Source: Gymnopilus junonius
Lineage: Eukaryota; Basidiomycota; Agaricomycetes; Agaricales; Galerinaceae
Length of the DNA: 64,000 nucleotides
Assembly (NCBI GenBank): GCA_015501075.1
Contig: JADNYJ010000001.1
Coordinates: 992,001 to 1,056,000 of the forward strand
Direction: 5' to 3'
The translations under genes and the position numbers were made by a program. The notes below the pieces were generated by a model. The model was not told the DNA's origin and did not search any database. It was given only the letters and a program-made list of their open reading frames with translations. Of this stretch, positions 32,916 to 44,323 are shown piece after piece. Positions within the stretch are counted from its first letter, which is position 1, and every line of letters begins with the position of its first letter.

Positions 32916-35900
32916 TTACTCCTCCTTTTCCAACTCCATCTCTGCCAAGCGACGTTTCAATTGACTATGAAAACAATAAATATGGGTTAAAAAGAAACTG
33001 AATAGAGCACGCACGAATTTTCTCTTGACAGATTGTTCTTTGCTTCTTTAGTCTGTCGCAGATCTTGGGACATGGCTTGCCAAGCTTCGTCGTCAGGGAG
33101 GTTAGCATCGTTATACATCCCATCCAACTCTTCATTGAAGGCCTGAGTTAAGGAAAAGGTAAGAAGCAGCACTAAAAGAATGACCGATATACCCACTTCA
33201 TACATGATCTCCTTCTCGGCAGTGGCGTCAGCCAATAAGCTCTTCACCAATTCGCACTGGCGTTTTGAGTTTTGTAACTCAAGCCTGGTCCTTTCCAGTT
33301 CAGCAGCTCGCTAGTCATAATGTCTCAGCATCTTTAAGCGTTCGGACGTAAAATAAACAGACCTCTTTGAATTCGTTTGCTAGCTTCGCTAATTCGGTTT
33401 GTAAGGCTTCTTGGTGTGATTGGGCACTGACAAGATCCGTATCGGCTTCTGAGGCAAGGACTTCAATGGTTTTGACAAGGTTTGCTGCTTCACTTGTTGC
33501 CGTAGGACGAGAAGATAACCCATCTAGAGTACCACTTCGCGGCCTGGTTCGAGGCGTGCCCTCCGCTTGGCGGCGTCCAATCAGAGTCCTCATTTCTTCA
33601 AGACGTTCTTGAGCTGCCTTCGTCTGAGAATTGCACTGGTCAGCTGAAATCGAAGTCCGAGGCATAGAGATAATACCAATGGAGTAACAAGCGTATTGAG
33701 CTGCGGTTGTGCTATCCTTGACGCTTTGTCTGGCGATGAAGGCCTTGAACGGGACTCTTCGTTGGAGCCTTGCATACTGGATCTGATGACATCTACTTGC
33801 AACTTAATGCGCTTGATTGACCGACGAGAGCTTTCAATCTACAATGACAGGTAAGCAATTTCGTGAAAATAACAATGGACGAAGACATACATCTTCTTTA
33901 GTCGAAACGGTTAAACTCTGTAAGTGTTCGAAGTCCTCGCTTCTATAGGAAGCTGATGAAGGCCCAGGCTTCAGCTTGCGAATTTGGGGTGAAACACGTC
34001 GAGGTGAAACCACTCTCTGCATACTTTTGCTCAAAGGGGAGCTGCGAGTCTGCGTTTTTCGCGCAGGCGCCGAAGAGGCAATGGAGTTACGTACAGAGGT
34101 CTTTTTCTTGATTGACAAAGGCTCAATCGGCGTTGCGACTGGCATGACATTGTTATTAGTCGGCTTCGGCGTCGATTCCATATTTCCACTCGGAAAAAAT
34201 GACTGGCGTTTACTTCGCTTTATTCCAGGAGTCTCCGTCGTATCGTGACCAGAAAAACTTGGTGGCCTTGAATGCCCTTTAGAAGATGAGGCCTCGAGTG
34301 CAAGATCATCATCCATAGATGGAAGATCATGCTGAACAGCTTGTAATTGAGGGCTCTTTAACATAGGCGACGGGCTTCTAGGACCTATTGGTCGCCTTTC
34401 CGAAGAATGCTGAGAATATGGACTGGAAGTAGCTTCTGGGGATTGCAGATACTTTGTCGGAGATTCAGGCAGTGAAGTCGTCCTTTCTCGAGACAGCCTT
34501 GACGTTGGACGAACGGCGTACGGAGGTTCTTCTATAAATGCGGATGTCAGCTTCATTGAGACGTGTTGGAGATAAGACTAGCCTTCGTAAATAGTCGATT
34601 CAACAGGTAAGTCCATTTGCAAAGGCATAAGATGGCTACCAGGTTGAATTAAACTGTTTTGACGCGCTAGCTCTAGCTGCAGGGCAAGTTGATGATCAGA
34701 GGTGGCTAGGCTCTTGGACTGAGCCAAGAGGGTGCGGTTATCGTCTTCAACATCGCTATATCCCGAATCGTCATCTCTTGTAAATGACCTTGACTGAGGA
34801 CGAGAGATAGAACCACTGCGTCTGTGAGAATCTTTGTCAGAATCAGAGTCGTCCGCCGATTTAGTTCTATACAGCAATTTGCTTTTGGAAGATCGAGAAA
34901 GAAAGGAAGAAGAATCGTCGTCCATGGTAGACATTGTTGTCGCCGCTGTTACAGTTGAATTTGAACGATGAGAAGACTTCATACTGTCAATGGTAGTGGT
35001 CGTCTGTGTATACATCGACGAACGGCTTGTCGTCGACCTCGATCTATGCCTCTTATGACCACTTATTGATCCCGAGAAGAAGTCACCCATTGACGACCCT
35101 GGACGACTGTTGAAGAGGTTTCTGGAAATCGCATCTAGACCGAAGATGGCTGCTTTTGAGCGAGCAGTAGGTGTCGATGGGACAGAATTTTTGCCCGTCT
35201 TGAATTCAAACAATCCGAATTGGTGGACTGAAGAGGTCAGTAATTACATCCGAAGTAAGTTTTGGAAAACTCACTAGTTTGAACCACTCTGGCAGGAACC
35301 CGTGTTGTCTGAACAATGTCTTCTTCAGCCTCGTCATTCGGATCACTGGAACTGACCGCATAACGACATAAACCAGCATCCATTAACTGAACACGTATCA
35401 CCACAAAAGGTGGTCCATCTTGACCGAAAGGTATAGGATCTGCAGACGCATACCGATCGCGGTCAATGTGAACGACAACTTTACTCTGAAATGACCTAAT
35501 CTGTAAGGCATCATTCGATACTATACTCATGATATTGACAAACCTTCTTTGGCTCTTGAAGGAAAGCGGTCCGTTGATATACGTTGAAATATGTTCTAGC
35601 AATGGTAGTTCTTCCAGAACGATTCTCGATCTCTTGATCATCGGCGCAAAGTACGACGGATTGTCCAGCCCGAGCTCGGTAATTCGCTTGAGCTTTCCAT
35701 AAATTTTCCAGAAACCTTTGCTTTTCCGACTGCGTTTGTGTGGGGTCAAAGTTGATTGGCGCAGGTGGAACAATCACAGACAAGGAGCGGAATGGGCGAC
35801 CTGACCATCTTTCCGTTTGATCTTGAGGGGGGTTCTCGAGATATAGGTTTATTTCTGTTAGTACGTTAGTGGCCCATGTTATCCTCAAAACTCGTCAACT

Positions 35901-37356
35901 CTTACCGGCACCCCCTACATCAGTTGCAACAACGTCCATAATATCCACAACTCCTTTGCATGTCATTCCGCTCTTCTTCTTGCCTGTCGGGATCCCCCGG
36001 CTTTTGTCACCTTGTCGACTGCATCCAAACCGGAGAGTGTTTTCCCTCCCTTCTCGCCGTTGCCAGGACGCTTCACGATGACGAGTTTATCATCAAATAG
36101 GAACAAGGTGCAGTGTAGCGTCGTGATCGCTATACTTGAGGATGACGTTGCAGAAGAGGTGGGAGCATCCGTTACGATGTCCTCAACATCGATACAGTCA
36201 ATGAATTTTCGGGAATTTGAAAATAAGTCAGGGGGAAAGCCATCGATTGTTGCAATAAGGCAGTAAAATATCGCAGCACGTTTAGTTTGTTCATCAGTCT
36301 CCGCTTGGGCAATTTTGCTGGCGATTTCGTCGGCTTCGACAAGTTTTGCTCGTTGCAGGTCATCCGGCGACATATGTTTGAGCATGGTACGAAATAAAAG
36401 GGTGTATCGTGGGATGCGCTGAACAGGCTCCATGAGGAGCTCGCGAAGTCCTACTCGATTCCTTGAGTCAGAAGACTGGTACTTGATATGCTGTAGAACA
36501 AATGATCAGACCATTTCAGAGGGAGACAGAAGTTCACTCCAACTCACGTCAATATAAGATGAGAACCTTGATGATCGCTTTGAAACTTCTTTCTCAAAAA
36601 TTGCTTGGGCATCTTCTCGTTTCACATAATATTGCTTGTATTGTTCAAAACCTCGCAGCTCCTTGAAATGCCGTAACGCAACGTCCCCTACACCTCCAAC
36701 TGCTTTCGACCCGTTGGGAGCCGACATTTTTTCAAGGTCGGTCAGAAAAGCCTCGTTCACTGGAAGGAGATTATCGATGTTGCCAAATAGTGTCTTCGCC
36801 TCGTATGCAGGAATAATGGCAGTGTCTTTACTCCGAGCGAAATTTCTGAGGGGATCCGCGTAGTCGTGTTTGAGAATCTGCAGTCGTTTCACGTATGATC
36901 GTTCACTGGTGACGAGTTCGTTGATGACTGAAGCCAGAGCAGCAGGATCCATCAACGCTCTTTTCCGCTGAGCAGCACGATCCTTAATATATTTGTCAAT
37001 GAACAAACACGAACCTTGGGGTGGAGAGAGTAACGCACGATATCGCTGAGTGATGGATTTGACGCAGATGACAGCATATCTCCCGATGATTCTGAAGGCA
37101 GTGGATTGCCAAGAGAAAGGACAAGGTCCTGTATCTCTGAATGTATGATTCAACAAAGGCAAAGGCACATTTTAGAGGTCGGAAAGTAGCACACACCGTC
37201 AGGAAGCCTTCTACCATTTTCTGAACCTTCCACAACTACTCCACAGTAAAATACTCTTTTCGTAACTGTCGGCGCTGAAGACGAAGTTCGTGGCCTTGGT
37301 TCATCTCCACTGGCTAACGGAATAACATGCTTTCGAGGAGACGGGTTCAATGCCAT
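32916..37356 (-). CDS. RhoGEF (DH domain) with C-terminal coiled coil; one-base frameshift in exon 4
   Basis: Thirteen exons: 37197-37356, 37039-37136, 36548-36982, 35906-36490, 35544-35854, 35275-35500, 34583-35227, 33891-34531, 33677-33838, 33363-33623, 33197-33310, 33015-33142, 32916-32964; 1271 aa if one base is restored. The DH domain begins about residue 94 (DPAALASVINELVTSERSYV) and includes EPVQRIPRYTLLFRTMLKHM. A PH-like region follows (LHCTLFLFDDKLVIVKRP). A long Ser-rich linker leads to a C-terminal coiled coil (AAELERTRLELQNSKRQCEL; SQLKRRLAEMELEKEE). The G-run at 35994-35998 has five bases where six keep the frame into SGMTCKGVVDIMDVVATDVG. The intron after exon 7 is GC-AG. The product is a polarity or actin regulator by family. 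Confidence 0.85.
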
Positions 37357-37935
37357 TCAAGGAGATAAGCAAAGCCAGGGAAAGGGTAAGAGAAGAAAGA
37401 AGAAAGGGTATCAAAGGGCAGCGGCGAGAATTCAAATAAGAGAATGGACAGTGACTATAAATGCACTACCCTTTCAACGGTTCAACCAAAGTCGCGGTCA
37501 CGTGATGAGGCGCGACATCGGTGCCCCTGACACTCAATCACCGACGACTCCGAGTAAATGAAAACGAGCAATTTGAATTGCAAAGAACGCGACGTATCTT
37601 CATGATATCGTATTTCTCAAAGAAAAGATTTTGAGCGTCAATTCACCCAGCTCAATTTTGGAATGAGCAAGAATTATTCGTTCCGCCAACGCGTCACGTA
37701 ATTGCAATTGAAAGTTCGATTCGGTGTGGAGGAATTTTGTTTACTACTCATGTAGAGCGTTGGCGCGCCCAACTTCAGGTTGAATTTGAACTCTCGCTGA
37801 CATTCGACTCGACTATTCCATATAGGAGAGCATCACAGCTGGCTCTTCTATGAGTAATGACAACCAAGGAGGCTGGTCTTCCGCAAACAAACGCTCGGAA
37901 AACGTTCTGGTTATCGCAGCAGCTATGACGTCTTG
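37357..37935. other. Intergenic stretch, RhoGEF promoter
   Basis: 579 bp between the RhoGEF start codon and the 3' end of the RING gene on the same strand. It should hold the RhoGEF promoter. No distinct motif was identified. Confidence 0.45.
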
Positions 37936-39304
37936 CTATCTTCTCCTTTTAGAGCGAGTTCGTTCCGCAAGTTGTTGTATAATTTTTCTCTTCACTTTTG
38001 TAGGAGATTGAGAAAAACTCGGCTTGGGGGGCGGTGACGGTGATTTGTTTTGATTATCTTCATCGATAACTGATGCAACTTCCGATTGAACATCCTCTGA
38101 GGCTTTCGTTCCTACTGCAGAGGAGACCTCAGGCTTATCAGAGCTGTAGTGATCAAACCTATGCAAAAAGCAGAAGCAGACTTGGAGAAATTGTGCGTAT
38201 GTCTCCGCATTATCAATCAAGAAATCTTCTTCTGCTTCTTCTTCGCTGGTCTCTCCTTCCCCTTGGATATCGAATGCATCCCATGCATGGGCAACCTCAA
38301 ATAACCGATCCCAACGGTCGCGTTCATTCATATAAACAAGTTCAACTTCACCGCGAGAAGTCCGTTTACGACATTCAGCACACTCCACTGTGTCGTCTGC
38401 ACCTTTGAACATTTTGAGCAGACCTTTGTCACAGAGGATATGTTGACACCCTAGTCTTTGCTCTAAAGAGAACTTCAAGGGAACTTGATCAACATTGCCG
38501 GATAAGCAAAATGCTTACGCCAAACATTTCTTTCAAACGCAAAGTTTCATAGCAAATGGGACATTACCCGTCCTCGGCTATCGTTGCCACAAGCATGAGG
38601 TCACTGAAATTGCGCAGGAGCTGATTGAAATACCTGTAAGTACGTCATGAGAAATAGAGCATCACAACGCACCTTCCGCATCCGACTTTCGGCATCCATT
38701 TCAATATGCTCGTCGTCGTCGTCATCGCTGGATTTGGATTGTCCCAGGTCTTTCATCTCTTTCTGTAGTTCTTTTTCCTTGAACTTGATGTGGCTTATAA
38801 GCAAAAAAAAATTCAAACATGAACTCAAAAGAGATAGAATGCTACCTTTTTTATAGTTCGTTTCTGCTTGATATTGTCCTGCAATAAATTGATTGGAATC
38901 GAAGCCTGCGGTCCATGACAAGGGCGCAACGTACAGCTTGAAGCTCTTTCACCTGACTTTCGAGGTCTCGTATTCGCACTTCATCGTGGGCGCTACTTTT
39001 GAACTGTCTGGGTCTGCGGGAACTGGACGCCGTAGATATTTCCTGGGCTGATTCCAGCTCAAGTTTGAGCCTCTCATTTTCTTCACGGAGAGATTGGAAT
39101 TGATCCGTTAGAGTCCGAACTCCGCCTTGAACCAGCTTGAGGTGCTCCTGTGTGGAGTGATGGAGATTTATGAGCTTGAAGCCGTGAAGCTTTGCGTAGC
39201 AATCTGACCTCGAATGAAGCAGCTGGTGAGCCTTTTTCACACGAACTTTCCCCAATGAGTGGCTCTGGGCGCTTTGCTTTCGCAGACCGAGTAGTAATAG
39301 GCAT
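37936..39304 (-). CDS. Coiled-coil RING-finger protein, probably inactivated
   Basis: Exons are 39247-39304, 38935-39203, 38846-38878, 38673-38783, 38519-38620 and 37936-38460 (366 codons). The N-terminal half is a coiled coil (LTDQFQSLREENERLKLELE). The RING of an E3 ligase is split over the last two exons: CPICYETLRLKEMFG, then LGCQHILCDKGLLKMF, and ECAECRKRTSRGEVELVY. Two defects are visible: an in-frame TAA (38564-38566) directly before CPIC, where family members have a sense codon, and Gly in CDKG where the zinc-binding Cys (CDKC) is expected. A long acidic region and a basic C-terminus (RTRSKRRR) follow. Either a young pseudogene or sequence error at the stop; exon 1/2 junction is my best guess among several. 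Confidence 0.65.
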
Positions 39305-39370
39305 AACTGTCGAGTGTTACCATTTCCCTGAGGTGAACAAATTGAACATGTCACGCATGACTCTGTGCGA

Positions 39371-39378
39371 TAAATATA
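39371..39378 (+). promoter_or_regulatory. TATA-like element of the branching enzyme gene
   Basis: TAAATATA about 80 bp upstream of the ATG at 39457, in the 152-bp gap shared with the divergent RING gene. Pyrimidine-rich sequence follows up to the start codon, as is common at fungal core promoters. The role is inferred from position. Confidence 0.45.
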
Positions 39379-39456
39379 GGGGCATTACATCACTCATTTC
39401 ATCCTTCCATCCTCCATTCATCTTCCTCCCTTTTTTCATTTTCCTCCCCAACCATC

Positions 39457-41981
39457 ATGTCGACCAAGCCCCTCGAGCCACAGACCATCCTGGAAATCGA
39501 CGGTTATCTCAGGCCAGACATCCCCGCAATTATCCAGAGGCACAACAGTTTTAGGAAATGGAAGGAAACTATCGCCAAGTATGAAGGTGGATACGACAAA
39601 TTCACCAAGGGATATCTCACATTCGGCCTCAATGTCGGTCCCAACAACGAAGTTATCTATAGGGAATGGGCACCCAATGCTGCAGAAGCCTGTCTCACTG
39701 GCGATTTCAGTGAGTCCAAGGTGCAACATTGAGTTAAAAATAGTTCTGAATGCCTCCAAAGATGAATGGAACAGGACTAGTCATCCTATGACAAAGAATG
39801 AATTTGGTGTATGGGAAGTCACTGTGCCCCCTTTGCCTTCAGGAGCTTGCGCTATTCCTCATGACACGAAAATCAAGGTATTTTTTGAGTCTTATTCGGC
39901 GAACAAATCAGTTTACATTTCGCTAAGATCTCCATGATCCTGCCCAACGGGACGCGCATTGAGCGCCTACCTGCTTGGATTAGACGCGTCACCCAGGATT
40001 TATCTATGTCTCCTGTTTATGATGCTCGCTTTTGGAACCCTCCGGCCTCAGAAAAGTATGTTTTCAAGAATCCTCGGCCCCGTAAGGCGACAAACATCAG
40101 GATCTACGAGGCTCATGTCGGCATATCAACGTCGGAGCCTAGGGTTGGGACTTATAAGGAATTTACCAAGAACGTGTTGCCTAGGATCAAGGATTTGGGT
40201 TACAACGTCATTCAGCTCATGGCAGTCATGGAGCATGCCTACTACGCTTGTGAGTTGGGGGAAAATGTAATTTATACATGCGGAACAATTGACATGTCGT
40301 TAAGCCTTTGGCTATCAGGTTACTAGTTTCTTTGCTGCCACTTCTCGCTGTGGAACACCTGAGGACTTGAAAGAGCTAATAGATGTAGCTCATGGAATGG
40401 GACTCACTGTTCTTCTCGATATTGTCCACTCCCATGCCTGCAAGAATGTTTTAGATGGCATCAATGAATTTGATGGAACGGACCATCTCTACTTCCACGA
40501 AGGGGGAAAAGGCCGTCACGACCTTTGGGATAGCCGACTGTTCAACTATGGTCACCATGAAGTCCTTCGTTTCTTGCTCAGCAACCTGCGTTTCTGGATC
40601 GAGGAGTATCAATTTGATGGCTTCAGGTTTGACGGTGTAACTAGCATGATGTACAAGCATCACGGTATTGGGACTGGGTTTTCTGGTGGATATCATGAAT
40701 ATTTCGGGGACGGTGCAGATGAAGAAGGCATTGTCTATCTGATGCTTGTTAGTGTTTTTCTTCGTTCTCATATTCATGACCACCCTTACATCCGCTTCAC
40801 AGGCCAATGATTCTATGCACTTTCTGTATCCTAACTTGATCACAATCGCTGAAGATGTCTCTGGTATGCCACTGCTTAGTAAACCCGTCGACGTAGGTGG
40901 CGTTGGTTTCGACTATCGACTCTCCATGGCCATTCCAGATATGTGGATTAAATTACTCAAACACAAGTCCGATGATCAGTGGGACATCGCCAACATTGTC
41001 CACACCCTTACCAACAGAAGGCACGGCGAAAAAAGTGTTGCATATTGCGAAAGCCATGATCAAGCGCTTGTCGGTGACAAGACGTTGGCCTTTTGGCTTA
41101 TGGATAAAGAAATGTGTCAGTTCGTTTGGTATCATAGTCCGGATTGGTCTCTAAAACTTCGTATAGATACCCACATGTCGGATCTGACGCCGATGACCCC
41201 CATAATTGCCCGCGGAATCGCGCTTCACAAGATGATTCGGTGCGCACCTTACCCTTTAACCAAGACACCAACTAATGTAAGTTTGTTGTACAGTCTAGTC
41301 ACACACTCCCTAGGTGGTGAAGGCTATCTTAACTTCGAGGGGAACGAATTTGGACATCCCGAAGTACGCATTCATGTTCCAATTATTATCTCTTTCTGAT
41401 TGAAATGGGCAGTGGCTCGACTTCCCCCGTGAGGGTAACGGCAACTCCTTTCACTATGCTCGTCGGCAGTGGAACGTTGTCGACGACAGCTTGCTTCGCT
41501 ATAAATATTTGAATAACTTCGACAAAGCGATGAACCATCTAGCTGCCCAATATGGATGGCTCGATGCTCCTCAAGTAAGTATTTCTGGCACAGGCGACAG
41601 CTTCAACAGTTCTCAAGAAACCTCTTCTTCACAGGCATACGTCTCCCTGAAAAATGAAATGGACAAAGTGCTTGTCTATGAACGAGCTGGGTTACTTTTC
41701 GTTTTCAATTTCCATCCTACCAACAGCTTTATGGATTATCGCGTGGGGGTTGAAGAGGCAGGAGAGTACAAAATTGTCCTCAGCAGCGACGAAAAAAGTT
41801 TCGGAGGTTTTGATAATATTATGGTGGATAGCAAATTCTTCACTACACCATTGGAATGGAATGGAAGGAAGAATTTCATACAGGTGTGTTTCAAGACTAT
41901 TCAGCTAATCTATTCGAGGCATTGCTAACAGTTCTCGAGGTGTACATCCCCACACGAACGTGCATTGTACTGGCGAAATAA
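39457..41981 (+). CDS. GLC3: 1,4-alpha-glucan (glycogen) branching enzyme
   Basis: GH13 enzyme that introduces alpha-1,6 branches into glycogen. Ten exons: 39457-39709, 39762-39877, 39928-40249, 40305-40747, 40803-41115, 41167-41239, 41294-41363, 41413-41574, 41635-41883, 41940-41981 (2043 nt, 680 aa, normal length). The N-terminal CBM48 is seen in [20 protein letters not shown]. Catalytic residues are the nucleophile Asp in [14 protein letters not shown] (about D340), the Glu of [10 protein letters not shown] (about E395) and [25 protein letters not shown] and [17 protein letters not shown] follow. The last intron uses a GAG 3' splice site, chosen because only that joint gives the usual C-terminus QVYIPTRT. 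Divergent from the RING gene. Confidence 0.95.
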
Positions 41982-42769
41982 AGGTGTGTATAAGCAGAGC
42001 TGATTTTCTGCGTCAGATAGTTACCCAACAGAAGTTAAAAAGGACAAGAGAATGGAAATATCCCGGACGTTGTGATGCGTAGAAAAGCATGTATTATATA
42101 TTGCATAAATTTTAAAGATGATTTCAGGCCCTCAAATGGGAGATGAGATAACTGTCGTGTTATGTCAGATGAAAGGAGTGATATTTAATTTTGAGAAATT
42201 AAATATTTGGATCTATGGAACTTAGAAAGATGAATACAAGAAATTCATGTGGGTTATGAATAACTTGTGGGTGCCTAGGGCTTGCCCGGGCTCCTCAGAT
42301 TTGGATCTCAAAGGCAATTCAGAAAGCTCCAAAGGCTGTGCCGAATCGCAGTAAAAATTTTGGTCAGTAGACTTGACCAAATGATGTTGATCCAAAGGTT
42401 TTCAGAATTTGAGGAAGCCTGGGCAAGACCTGAGCGTCTGGTGAGCTCGATTGTGGCGAACAAGTGCCGAAGCCAACCGGCTGTACCGGAGGCTGTAGGG
42501 GATGGTGGGTGGGGTGAAAAAACTTGAGGATGAGTGAAAATGTGTTCTTTTCTGCGTCAGAACCAGATCCTGAGTGATAAAGGGAAGAGTTCCCTCATTG
42601 AGGGAATATATTCTTATTTGTAAATGTATTTACGATCTGGTTCTGACACTTGTTATCTTATCCTTAGATGAGCTTTGCGTCATTCTTTTGCAGCAGAACT
42701 ATCTACTTTGATGACATCACTTTTGGATAAAGAACACTCAGACAATTCAAGCTAAATGCTCCCGCACAT
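41982..42769. other. Convergent intergenic stretch, branching enzyme / LEU2
   Basis: 788 bp with both 3' UTRs. It contains the nested inverted repeat described separately, a small palindrome TTTGGTCA ... TGACCAAA near 42358-42380, and an 81-codon open frame (42282-42527) without recognisable features. Confidence 0.5.
42556..42647. repeat. Nested inverted repeat (MITE-like or terminator stem)
   Basis: A perfect 14-bp inverted repeat, GTCAGAACCAGATC at 42556-42569 and GATCTGGTTCTGAC at 42634-42647, encloses 64 bp. Inside is a second perfect palindrome, TTCCCTCA-T-TGAGGGAA (42590-42606). It lies between the 3' ends of two convergent genes. No clear target-site duplication is seen, so it may be a small transposon relic or a structured 3' end. 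Confidence 0.6.
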
Positions 42770-44122
42770 TTAAAGGGCTTTTCTCAACTCCTCTGCAATG
42801 CGGTCACCAATTTCCTTCGTGGAGGCCTTTCCTCCAAGGTCAGCAGTCCTTAAACCATGACCTCCAACCTCGGGTGCATCCAGAACTTTGCGGACAGCCG
42901 CTTCGATGGCATGAGCGGGCTTTTCAAGACCAAGAGAGTAGCGAAGTAACATCGCAGCGCTAAGAATAGTGCCAATGGGATTGGCGATGCCTTTTCCAGC
43001 GATATCTGGGGCCGATCCATGAATTGGCTCATACAGGCCTGTGGTAGGCTTGAAGTTGGGCGAAGAAGGGCTGGAGGGGGCACCGGCAAGAGAAGCCGAA
43101 GGCAGGAGCCCCAGGGATCCTGGAATGACACTTGACTGGTCCGACAAGCTTTGAAATTCATGTCAATGTCGCGCAAGACAGGCGAGCGAGTATTGGCTTA
43201 CATATCGCCGAATAAGTTTTCAGTAAGAATCACGCCGTTGAGTCTCTTGGGGTTGGAGACGATTACCATCGCGGCCGAGTCCACAAGGTGGTGATCGAGC
43301 TTAAGTTGGGGATACTCTTTCGTCAATGTCTCAGTGACGACTTTCCTCCATAACCTCGAGCTCGCCAAGACGTTGGCTTTGTCGATAGAATGAATCTCCA
43401 GAGGTGGGTTCGCTGCCAAAGCAATTTGAGCAGCAACGCGGGTAATCCTTTCCACTTCCCGAACGCTGTAGATCATAGTATCCCAGGCGCTATCGGGCTC
43501 AGGCTCCACGTTCTGTTCTTTGCGAGGGCCGAAATATGCACCACCGATAAGTTCACGAATAACGATCATGTCTACCCCACGCGCTATGTCAGGACGTAAA
43601 GGGGAGTGGTTTACAAGGGACTCAGACGCGAGGTTGGCAGGCCGGATATTGGCATAGAGGCCGAGGGTTTTTCTGAGAGTAAGGAGACCTGGTTCGGGAC
43701 GGACTTTGGCGTTCACATCCCACTTGGGACCACCGATGGCACCTATAGATGAAAATTCAGCATAAATCACACGGTATGAATATAGTTAACCCACCCAAAA
43801 GAATAGCATCAGCTTCTTGACACGCCTTCAGCGTGGCAGCGGGGAGAGGCTCCCCAACGGTGTCGATAGCATATCCGCCAAATGGATGAGAATCGAGTTT
43901 GAGATTGAAGTCTGTAGATTTTTCGGATACAACTTCGAGGACTTTTACAGCTTCTGCGACGACTTCCGGGCCTATTTTTTCGTAAGATATATGCTCACGA
44001 GTTAACCCGGAATGCGATCGTACCAATTCCGTCTCCTGCAAGAACGACGACTCGAAATCTGCGCTGACGTTAGGTTCATCAGCAAAATAATATTTCTGAG
44101 CGTACTCTTTAGAGGAGGACAT
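42770..44122 (-). CDS. LEU2: 3-isopropylmalate dehydrogenase
   Basis: NAD-dependent oxidative decarboxylation of 3-isopropylmalate in leucine biosynthesis. Exons are 44106-44122, 44024-44058, 43795-43971, 43202-43742 and 42770-43148 (1149 nt, 382 aa). The N-terminus [20 protein letters not shown] appears only after the first two introns are removed; the first exon is 17 bases. Other landmarks are [31 protein letters not shown] (substrate), TENLFGDILSD with LLPSASL, and [20 protein letters not shown]. Divergent from NOB1 with 201 bp between starts; that gap contains a CACGTG box near 44295, but no clear Leu3-type site was seen. Confidence 0.96.
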
Positions 44123-44323
44123 TTTGAACTGCGGGATTGTGTTCTGAGAAGATTGGATGCAGGGAACGATCTGGAAAGTGTGGAGAAAGCGTAAGATATT
44201 TATGAGTTTTCGGTTGACTGGAAGGAGTCGGCCGAATCTAATCTTATCTTAATTCTCATCTTCTATGTAAAATTAGACTCCTTTATTTTAGTCCCACGTG
44301 CTAGATATTTTTCGACGAAAACC

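Noticed and set aside
33976..34248. Plus-strand 90-codon open frame
   Set aside because: Lies inside coding exon 8 of the minus-strand RhoGEF and has no features of its own.
35978..36022. A 27-nt intron (GTGACA...ACAG) to explain the RhoGEF frame change
   Set aside because: Too short, and it still leaves the following exon in the wrong frame; a missing G fits exactly.
36506..37168. Continuous 220-codon reading of the RhoGEF start region
   Set aside because: It reads through two introns; splicing at 37038-36983 gives the expected DH start without the odd insertion.
42282..42527. Plus-strand open frame of 81 codons downstream of the branching enzyme
   Set aside because: No family resemblance, no clear start context; it sits in a 3' UTR region with inverted repeats.
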